Part shown: positions 21,301-33,025 of the stretch, piece by piece
Position numbering within the stretch: position 1 is the first letter of the stretch
How the letters are laid out: every line of letters starts with the position of its first letter
Source: Circinella minor
Taxonomy: Eukaryota; Mucoromycota; Mucoromycetes; Mucorales; Lichtheimiaceae
Length of the DNA: 33,025 nt
Assembly (NCBI GenBank): GCA_016758965.1
Contig: JAEPRB010000348.1
Span: 1 to 33,025, forward strand
Reading direction: 5' to 3'
Program-made: the position numbers and the translations under genes
Notes under the pieces: model-generated
What the model was told of the DNA's origin: nothing
Seen by the model: only the letters and a program-made list of their open reading frames with translations
Database searches by the model: none

Positions 21301-23062
21301 CTTCAATTTCAACAAATTCTTTTTGTAAAACTGAAACAGGAGATTCAGTTAAATAGACATCAAGTACTTCAAGTGCTTTTAATTGAAGATAATCCTAATA
21401 ATAATAATAAAAAAAGTTAAAATGAATTCATTTTTTATAACAATAAATAAAGTTAAAATTACTTACATGACACATTGGACCATTCCAAGCAATTAAAACA
21501 GTACCCATCGATTCATCTTCATCAGGAAATAAAACAGTTTCCACTATATTTTCTTTTAAACTAGGAAAATTACCCGATTCAATCCATGGTCGTTGTAATG
21601 GAGGTAAAGGTCCTTTACTAATAATATTTTCTTCTACTGGTTCAAGTGATTTAAGTACTTTTTCATGATCAACTGTACCAGTAATAATTAAACATAAATT
21701 ATCAGGTCGATAATAATCTCTATGATAACCACGAACTTTGTGGGAAAAAAAAAAAAAAAAGTGAATATTTTTTTATAATCATTTTCTCATTCCTTTTTTT
21801 TTTTTTTTTTTTACTTACTTTTTTCAACAGAAAGTTCACGTAATCGTTCCATTAATCCACCTGTTTCAGATCGATATCCACATCCTTCTGGAAACATAAT
21901 TCTTCTCATACGAAGATGTAGTCTATCATCACCAGAATTTTGACAACCCTATTTTAATATTTTTTTTTTTTTAGTATTTTTTAAAATCTTGATGTAAAAT
22001 AAATTGTATTTCTTACCTGCATTTCACTATATACAACCTATAATAATAATAATAATAAATTAGTACCAATTATCATTTAACCCTTTTTCTCTTAGTCTTT
22101 ATTAATAATATTTGTAATTTGAATCACATACTCCTAATAAAAAAAAAAAAAGAAAGTAATTAATACTTTTAATATTCTATAAAATAAATAATATATATAT
22201 ATATATATATATACCTGCATCTTCGCCTTTTCCATTAATATGATGAACTTCGGTATAATATCCACTATCAGTTAAAGTTGGATATAAAATATGATCCACA
22301 TAAATTGGAAGTAATTTTAAAAAGCCTTCGCTACCAGCCGTTGTAATAGCTTATTTATAAAATTAAAATGACCTAGATTAAGTATACATCATGTGCAATT
22401 TATTTTTCTATAACCTCCCCCACCTTTTTTTCCCTTTTTTCCCATATGATTACTTACTATAACATGTGTGATCCACATCCGTCCAAGCATTTGTACCTTG
22501 TGCTATTGCCCGATTTGCTAATGAATCCAAAACACCCTATATAAAATAATAATATTTATATATAAATTTTCTTGTCTTTTAATTTTTATAGACTTGATGA
22601 TTACACATACTTTATAAGGGAATTGTTCGCTACCCAAAAACACAAGACTAGAAAAAACAAAAAAAAGATAAATTAAAAAAAATTATTAATATTATTATAA
22701 AAAAAAAAAAAAAGACTTACTGTTCAAGTGTATGTGGACATCCAAAATCATCAAAACCTTATTTTTTAAAAAAAAAGATTAATCACCGTTCTATCACTTT
22801 ATTAAAAGCAATAACTAAATACTTTTTACTTACTCTCTGTGGCTAATGCAAAATATCCATTAACAAGAGGTGCTAAAAAAAGAAAATGACAAATGACAAT
22901 GTTTAGTTAAATAAAATAGGGTTTTAATAAAGTATATATATATATATTACCTTCAATATCAGCAAGTGCAACAGTTAAACCTGTTTTATTACTTTTATAT
23001 TTTGTAAATGTGATTCCATAATCAGTTGGTACATTACAAATCTTTTCAAAATTATTAGCCAT
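18335..23062 (-). CDS. M16 (insulinase-family) zinc metallopeptidase, YOL098C/C05D11.1-like
   Basis: About 18 exons encode roughly 1,050 residues. The start MANNFEKIC lies at 23062. The inverted zinc motif HXXEH is present as HTLEH, split by an intron inside the second His codon, followed by LVFLGSEQFPYK, GVLDSLANR, QGTNAWTDVDHT, GSEGFLKLLP, GEDAG, VVYSEMQ and MRRIMFPEGCGYRSETGG. RGYHRDYYRPDNL is the typical end of the first M16 domain. The C terminus is VVSAPSKTDEIKDGFASLG...NDFSI with TAA at 18337-18335. The order and motifs fit the M16C-like group of uncharacterised cytosolic peptidases known from yeast YOL098C and nematode C05D11.1; peptide cleavage is expected but the substrate is unknown. 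The frame between GEDA and VVYSEMQ requires a 2-nt exon (22132-22133). A 37-codon-scale first exon (22951-23062) is preceded on the coding strand by a T-run. Confidence 0.9.
22132..22133 (-). other. Predicted 2-nucleotide exon (GA) of the M16 peptidase gene
   Basis: On the coding strand, exon ...GATGCAG (ends 22215) is followed by an 81-nt intron (GTATAT...TTATTAG), then GA, then a 94-nt intron (GTATGT...TTATAG), then the exon GTTGTATATAGTGAAATGCAG (22037-22017). Joining the large exons directly gives a frame with an immediate TAG. Including GA gives GEDAG-VVYSEMQ, the sequence expected for this family. Both flanking introns have canonical ends and normal sizes. Confidence 0.7.
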
Positions 23063-23569
23063 TTTCTTTCAAAAAAAAAAAAAAAAGAAAAAGAAGAAAG
23101 AGAGAAACAAAAAAGGTACACGAATAATGTTTAAAAGAACGCGTTTAAAATATGCCGTAACATTTTTATTCAACACCGTCACGTTACATTACCAAAGATA
23201 CTTCCCCCCCAAAAAAAAAAAAAAAATTCCCCGCAAGAGTTAATAAGTTTCATTTTACTATATGGCAATCACTGTAAACTAAATTATTCAAAGTTTTATT
23301 AAGAATCAAGTTAAGAGTTCTTCTTGCATAATAGATTAATATGAGATTTTGTGTTACCAATTCTTTTTTTTTTTTTGATGAAAGGTGTGATTACTTCACT
23401 TATTGATTCATGAATAATAAAGATCCCTGGTTCCTGATAAAAAAGTAACATGACATCATTCTATTTTAGCAGTAGATCTCTTTAATTATAAATTTATTCT
23501 TCATGAGATGTTGATAAATTGACTTGGCTTTTAAAAATAAATAAATATAAATAAAAACCCATAATAAAA

Positions 23570-23602
23570 AACCGGAATGACACATTTTCGGGAAATCCGG
23601 TT
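23570..23602. promoter_or_regulatory. GC-richer inverted repeat AACCGGA...TCCGGTT
   Basis: Perfect 7-bp arms around a 19-nt spacer that itself contains TTTTCGGGAAA. It is followed by CCCCGATCCG, making a GC-rich island about 510 bp upstream of the M16 start in otherwise AT-rich DNA. It could be a dimeric (zinc-cluster-like) factor site; function not shown. Confidence 0.4.
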
Positions 23603-24023
23603 ACCCCGATCCGATTCTTATTTATTTTTTTACTACTTATTTAAACTAGAAAGTATTATTATGTCAATATATTATTACTAAATGTTCGTTCTTATCAATT
23701 ACAAGAATCATTTGCATATGAAAAAGTCAAAACGATGTGTTCTTTTTATTTTATTTTTCATTTGAATACGTAATAATATTGTAATATATTCACTAAAGTT
23801 GTTTTATATATAAAACACGTTTTTTTTTTACGTAGAATATATGTACCCAGAATAACGGATTTTTTATATAAAAGTTTTAACTATACACGGATTAAAGTTA
23901 CATGAGTATAAAACAAAAAGGATTAGTATGTGGCGTTCTATTTAATATAAATATCATCTTGGATCTTCAAAAATAATATATGTATAATTATTAAAGGACC
24001 CACTCTTGGGAAAAAAAAAAAAG

Positions 24024-24180
24024 CCATACGTATGGACTCATCTTATTTTTTTTTTTACATAATAAATAATCATATATTTATTATTAAAAGAACAAAAAAA
24101 AAAAGATACGTACTTAGAATCTTAAGATATATATATATATACATGTGATGAAATACCGCATTTAATAGAAACATATAATA
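24024..24180 (+). repeat. 157-bp dispersed repeat, copy 1
   Basis: Nearly identical and co-linear with 32869-33025. It starts with a palindrome CCATACGTATGG, contains GATACGTACTTAGAATCTTAAG and a TA run, and ends ACATATAATA. It lies about 960 bp upstream of the M16 gene in the same orientation as copy 2. Nearby GGACCC (23998) and GGGTCC (24206) could be short inverted ends of a small element, but copy 2 lacks the first. Confidence 0.85.
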
Positions 24181-24723
24181 ACCTATACAATATATTTAAA
24201 ACAAGGGTCCCCACATAAAGTAAATAGTTTAAAATATCTTTTATATAATGTTATGATAAAAAACCTACTCCAAGAATTTATCATTTTATAATTGTTGACA
24301 CTTTGTTTTAGTAATACAAGAAAAAAAAACAGATAGGGCCTGTTGTTACAGGGAAAAAGGCGGGTTTATATAGAAAAAGTATAAGAATGAATAAAGAAAA
24401 GAGATCTGCGTGTTGTATAGAAATAGAAGGAGAGGAAAAGGAGAGAGGACTAAAATTACAAACAAACCATTTTTAAATGATAAAAGTAAAAAAAAAAAAA
24501 GAAAAAAAAAGAACCAGCTTGATTATAGAAAAAAAGAATTATAAAGAAACCAGGATAATTCATTGTTATATATTATTTCGTCATACGTCGTTGTCCATTA
24601 ATATCGTTATATATTGTTTATAATTAATCGTCAATCGTTTTTATGTTTTTTATCCATTCGTATGTTGTTTTTTTTTTAAAAAAAAATAATAATAATAATA
24701 ATATATAACGTTGTTATTCGATT

Positions 24724-25677
24724 TTATTGTTCATTTTTAATGGGCTTGGGAGTGATGGCTGCTACAGGGGATGTAGTACTAGGTTTTTCTTGTCTTTTGT
24801 GAGTACCATGTACTTTAGGCTTTACGGTACTAGAAACAGGCATTGGACGACAAGTAGTTGTCATCTTATCATCTTCATCGGGATAAGCAACACACATGAC
24901 ACGTACAGGTTTGTCATTATGTTTTCCACCAGAAGAAGGTGTAGGAGTAGGTACAGTTTTAATAACAGAAGATGGAAGAGTAGCGGTAGGTTTAACCTTT
25001 TCATGATGATGAACAGATTTAGAAGCTGAGGCTGAAGGAACAGGTTTCTTATGGCTTGCACTAGCACTTGCACTTGCTGAAGCACTACCACTTTGATTAG
25101 GAGTACCCTTAACGATTGAAAAGTAACCTATGTATTAAAAGAAATTTATTATAATTATTTTCTTATTTATTTGTTATTATTTCTTTAATTTTATTTTACC
25201 AGCAAATCCAATATCAGCAGAATGAGGACCCATTTCAAGAACACTAAAATAATAATATTAGTTTCATCTTTTATATATAAAAAAAGATATAAAAATATAT
25301 ATGATTTCAACATACTATTTGGGATTAGGTTTGATATTCTCTGGAATTTTCCATTTGTAAATACCACTCTTTGCATCAACAGAATTTTCAATGACTTCAT
25401 CAATAAGTAAAGCTTGAGCAGGACCTGAAGCTAAAGCAATCATTACTTTATCAACTGAAGCATCTTCTGCAAGTTTCCTATTATAATTATTATAATTATT
25501 ATTATTATTTATTTATTATTATTTTTTTTTTTATAAAGAAACCAACCACTTGATCTCGACTGTTTCGCCAGCTTTAAATTCATCATTAGTTTTCGGACTT
25601 AAGATAGTAACCGAGGCCGCCTGGGCCAATTGAAACAAAACAAAGGATAGGAAGGTGATAATAAATGCTTTAAGCAT
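24724..25677 (-). CDS. Secreted Kre9/Knh1-like (PF10342-type) Ser/Thr-rich protein
   Basis: Four exons encode about 245 residues. Residues 1-20 (MLKAFIITFLSFVLFQLAQA) are a clear signal peptide. Residues about 21-115 match the Kre9/KNH N-terminal beta-sandwich: VTILSPKTNDEFKAGETVEIKW, a middle IALASG, then IYKWKIPENIKPNPKYVLEMG. The remainder is a low-complexity SASASAS/Pro/Thr stalk with a Cys pair (VMCVAYP...TTTCRP) and a basic end. Family members act at the cell wall, related to beta-1,6-glucan assembly in yeasts. No hydrophobic GPI signal is visible at the C terminus (ends PKPIKNEQ), so it is probably soluble or wall-bound. The start is divergent from the acidic-protein gene, 896 bp apart. 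Confidence 0.85.
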
Positions 25678-26573
25678 AATGGTTTTTTTTTTTAAAGAAA
25701 TATATAAATGAAAGGAAAGGGGTGGGGGGGGGTTATTTATTTGTTATAAAAAAAAAAAAGAAAACAAGACTATATAAAAATAAAATAAAAAAAAGTCGTT
25801 GTTTAGTTTTTCTTAAAAATAATATAAAAAAGAGAAAAAAAGGCGTTAAAGAAAATGTTTAATAGAAGAAAAAGCATTATAAAGGGTAAAAATTTTCATT
25901 CTCCACTTAATCAACTTTGTGATACCTAAAAAAGAAAATTTATTATTGTAACACGTTGTAATTCTTTAGTTGTGTTTTTTTTTTTTAACTTTTATTTTTA
26001 GTTGATATCTTAAAAAGGGCTCGCCCATCCATCCTTTTACTCTTATATATAATAAACTTTATACATAATAATAATTCATTCATATATATTAAAGAAATTA
26101 TTAAGAGTAGGGAAAATAATCCTTAATTATAGTTACTTATTGTTGTTACATCATATTCAAAAAAATACTAACTCATTTTTAACTGGGGAAGATAATACTA
26201 AAAAAGAAAAAGAATTCTCTTTTTTTTTTTTTATAAGATGATTTTTATTTATTTATTCTGGGGTAACGTACGTATCTCTCGCTCTTGTGATTAGATGTAT
26301 TACTATTTAACTATTAAATCATTTGTTATCATTTCATTATCAACTGAAAAAATAATAATTTTTTTTTTTTGATGCCTTGGCAAAGTCAATTATCGCCACA
26401 AACTACTCTTAATTTATAATATAACTTACTAGGATCTATAGGTATAACATTTTAATGATATATTTTCTATTTTATTTTTTTTCATATATATATATAAACA
26501 TCTTTATATTTTATTTTTTTTTGTTTCAAATTTAATTAATATCCTTTTATTTTCCCTCCGATATATTTTCATC
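25678..26573. promoter_or_regulatory. Divergent intergenic region between two secreted-protein genes
   Basis: About 0.9 kb of AT-rich DNA with a G-run (25720-25732) and several A/T runs. No gene recognised. It must hold promoters for both the Kre9-like gene and the acidic GPI-type protein gene, which could be co-expressed; this is inferred from position only. Confidence 0.45.
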
Positions 26574-28329
26574 ATGCATTTGATTACTCTTTTTGTCACT
26601 GGATTTGTTACTTTGGTTTCGATTGGTGGTATTGATTATATTTCAGCAAAATGTACTTGTGATTATACATTAAATAATGGATGTCTTGATCGTTGTAGTA
26701 AGTTTATTATTACTATGTATTATCTTATTACTTACGCAAAAATTAATGGTTAATATATTCATTTTATCAAATTATTTTTATATTAGTAAATGAAGCTCGT
26801 TCTTGTATTAATACTTGTAATACCAATAAAGCGGAATCATTATTAAACAATAATGATTATGATAATGATATCAGTTATTGTCATACAGAATGTCTTCATA
26901 CTTACTGGCCAGAAATTCAAGATACAGTACAAGAACATACCAATGTTGAAGAAGGATTAGAATATCAAAAAATAAAAGAAACTGAAGAAGAACAGAAAAT
27001 AAACAATATGATGTTAGTAGTAAAAGAACAACAAGAAGACACCAATAATGTTGATATTCAACAACAATTAGAACATCAAGAGGATGAGAAAGAAGAGGAT
27101 AATGAAGAAGATGATGATGCAGATGGTGAAAAAGAACGTGACAACAAAATGATGATCGAGCAACACCAAGAAAATACTAATCTAGATATTAAGCAAGATA
27201 ATAAAGAAGAAGATGATGAGGAGGAGGAAGAAGACAAAGATCCAATCGAAGCAAATGAAGTTGTCAATACTAATTTTGATTATGAAGAAGAAGAAGAACA
27301 AAAAACCAACAACGAGATGATGGTTGAGCAACAACAAGAAGAAAGTAATGTAGATATTAAGCAAGATAATAAAGAAGAAGAAGAAGACAAAGAAGAAATT
27401 AACACTAATTATGATTATGAAGAAGACGACAAAGAAGAAATCAATACTAATTATGATTATGAAGAAGAAGACAAAGAAGAAATCAACACTAATTATGATA
27501 ATGATTATGAAGAAGAAGAAGACTCCGAAACAGATAGTAAAATGCGATTAAATTATGATGCCACCTATCAAGATAAACTTGTCGCTCAATCTGGAAAAAA
27601 AGAAGTTAGTATTGAAGAAGAAGAAGAAGAAGAAGAAGATGAAGACGATGACGACCAAATAGAATCAGAAACAAATAGTAAAATCCAATTGAACTATGGT
27701 GCCACTTATCAAGATAAGGTTGCTGCTCAATCTGAGGAAGAAGAAGAAGAAGAAGAAGAAGAATCTATCGATGGCATTGATACTGATTATATCAATAAAG
27801 AAACCAACGTAGAAGAAGAAGAACAACAACAGCATCGAAACCTCGTTCTTGCCGTTACATCATCTTCAAACAGCGAGGACAATGATGTTACACAAGGTGA
27901 AACTGTTCGACAAGCAGCATTGAATGATGATTCTGTTTCTGATCCTTATTATGACGAAGATGATGATGATGAAGAAGAAGAAGATGAGGATGATGAGGAA
28001 GAAGATGATGGTGCTAACACTGTTAACTATTCCACTACAACCATAAATAGTCCATCTTCTCTCCGTACTGTTACTGGTAATATAGTTATAATGAATTAAA
28101 TCAAGTGAAAATGAAACTAATGTCAACATTTTTTTGTATTTTTTTGCTAGCATATACAACCATGACAAGTCATGTTACTGTCATACCTAATGGTGAACCC
28201 ATTTCTACTAGTAATCTTTCCAATGCTGCTATTTCATCTGATATTAGTGGTGCCACAACTACTATGCAAACATCTGTTGCTACAATTGTTACTTTAATGG
28301 CATTGATGTGTGCTTATTTTATTATCTAA
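26574..28329 (+). CDS. Secreted Cys-rich, highly acidic, probably GPI-anchored protein
   Basis: Three exons (26574-26697, 26787-28076, 28151-28329) encode 530 residues. A hydrophobic signal peptide (about 1-24) precedes a small Cys-rich head (residues about 26-85, with pattern KCTCDY, GCLDRC, SCINTC, YCHTEC). A long, extremely acidic Glu/Asp domain follows, with repeats such as EEINTNYDYEE and two diverged copies of LNY(D/G)ATYQDK(L/V)AQS. The last exon supplies a Ser/Thr-rich segment and a hydrophobic C terminus (VATIVTLMALMCAYFII), the form of a GPI-attachment signal. The final intron has donor GTAATA at 28077 and acceptor CTAG at 28150, phase-consistent; reading through it would end early at 28099. 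No family recognised; a surface protein binding cations or basic partners is inference. Confidence 0.8.
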
Positions 28330-28586
28330 ACTTCTATCACCTAATATTTTATATACTTATTGAATATGTACGTAGCTAAACATATTTCCAATCTTTTAAT
28401 TCATACGTATTTTCTTTTGATTTTCTCCTTAACCTTTTTAGATACACTTGTTGTTATATATTATTATTATTATTATTATTATTGTTTTTACAAATAAACA
28501 AAAACCATCATTTCATAATAAAAATGAAATTCTATTTAATATTTTTTTTTTAAGTGTATTTTTTTTTCTTTTTTGGTATATTAATA

Positions 28587-30326
<1,740 letters not shown>

Positions 30327-30495
30327 GATTGAATTTTAAGAACCAGTAGTATGATTTGTTTAAAAAAAAAAAAGTAATGCGTAAGAGGAACGTAACTGAC
30401 AAGTTTCAAAAAAACTAAGGGGAACTTTTTTTAAAAAAAAAAAAAATCCTCAACAAGTTTTTAAAGTACCCTGTTTTTTTTTTTTTGGAAATAAA

Positions 30496-32781
<2,286 letters not shown>

Positions 32782-32818
<37 letters not shown>
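32782..32818. repeat. 37-nt poly(A) tract beside the MYST start codon
   Basis: An uninterrupted run of 37 A on the plus strand (T on the coding strand), ending one base from the ATG. Probably a nucleosome-excluding promoter/leader element. Confidence 0.9.
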
Positions 32819-32823
<5 letters not shown>

Positions 32824-32868
32824 GCACTAATAATATATTTCTTATAGTGTGTTTTAAAAAAAAAAAAC

Positions 32869-33025
32869 CCATTCGTTTGGTCTCATCTTTTTTTTTTTTT
32901 TACATAATAAATAATCATATATTTATTATTAAAAAAACAAAAAAAAAAAGATACGTACTTAGAATCTTAAGATATATATATATATACATGTGATGAAATA
33001 CCGCATTTAATAGAAACATATAATA
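32869..33025 (+). repeat. 157-bp dispersed repeat, copy 2 (cut by window end)
   Basis: Same length and orientation as 24024-24180, with only scattered substitutions (for example CCATTCGTTTGG for CCATACGTATGG). It starts about 89 bp upstream of the MYST start codon and runs to the last base of the window, so its true end is not seen. Confidence 0.85.

Larger units (their letters stand above)
23063..24723. other. Intergenic region upstream of the M16 gene
   Basis: About 1.66 kb between the M16 start and the 3' end of the Kre9-like gene. It holds a 7-bp inverted repeat (23570-23602), a 157-bp dispersed repeat (24024-24180), and many A/T runs. No open frame with coding character was seen. M16 promoter elements should lie at the low-coordinate end. 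Confidence 0.6.

Noticed and set aside
23998..24212. MITE bounded by GGACCC...GGGTCC around the 157-bp repeat copy 1
   Set aside because: Copy 2 has no GGACCC at the corresponding place and similarity begins only at the CCATACG palindrome, so the inverted hexamers may be chance.
27076..27364. Minus-strand Ser- and Phe/Leu-rich frames
   Set aside because: Complement of the GAA/GAT repeats of the acidic protein gene; composition artefacts.
28105..28329. Separate small secreted protein gene starting MKMKLMSTFF
   Set aside because: A GTAATA donor at 28077 and CTAG acceptor at 28150 join this segment in phase to the upstream acidic protein, and the tail reads as a GPI signal; the ATG lies within that intron.

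Overview
The window is AT-rich eukaryotic DNA with small, densely intron-split genes (short GT-AG introns, long A/T runs, TAA stops in every complete host gene). Gene structure and transposon content suggest an early-diverging fungus of the Mucoromycota, probably Mucorales-like; this is inference from gene style, not a species call.

Positions 1-10068 are a stack of nested transposons. The oldest layer (element B) is a CACTA-type element. Its Tnp2-like transposase lies on the minus strand in two blocks (8480-7401 and 2146-about 211), and a divergent accessory gene lies on the plus strand (about 8789-10068). A second element of the same kind (element A, about 2190-7390) sits exactly inside one intron of the B transposase. 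Element A has the same layout: a minus-strand accessory gene (3501-about 2691) and a divergent plus-strand Tnp2 gene (3764-6991). The B transposase is further broken by a 431-bp solo LTR with a 5-bp target duplication, a 288-bp insertion with a 6-bp duplication, and a 10-bp-unit hairpin array at its truncated end.

Positions 11120-16434 hold a complete-length Ty3/Gypsy LTR retrotransposon with 329-bp LTRs differing at three positions and a 4-bp target duplication. It carries gag, protease, RT, RNase H and integrase, but has several in-frame stops (mostly TAG) and a frameshift.

Positions 17419-32780 are ordinary host genes: a Tctex-type dynein light chain (+), an M16 metallopeptidase of about 18 exons (-), a secreted Kre9/Knh1-like protein (-), a secreted Cys-rich, highly acidic, probably GPI-anchored protein (+), ethanolamine-phosphate cytidylyltransferase (-) and a MYST histone acetyltransferase, KAT8/MOF-like (-). 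The M16 gene appears to need a 2-nucleotide exon with canonical splice sites on both sides. A 157-bp repeat is found upstream of both the M16 and MYST genes; its second copy runs to the last base of the window, so the sequence may end at a repeat-caused assembly break.

No tRNA, rRNA or CRISPR array was recognised. The host genes are unrelated housekeeping and cell-surface functions and do not form a pathway together.
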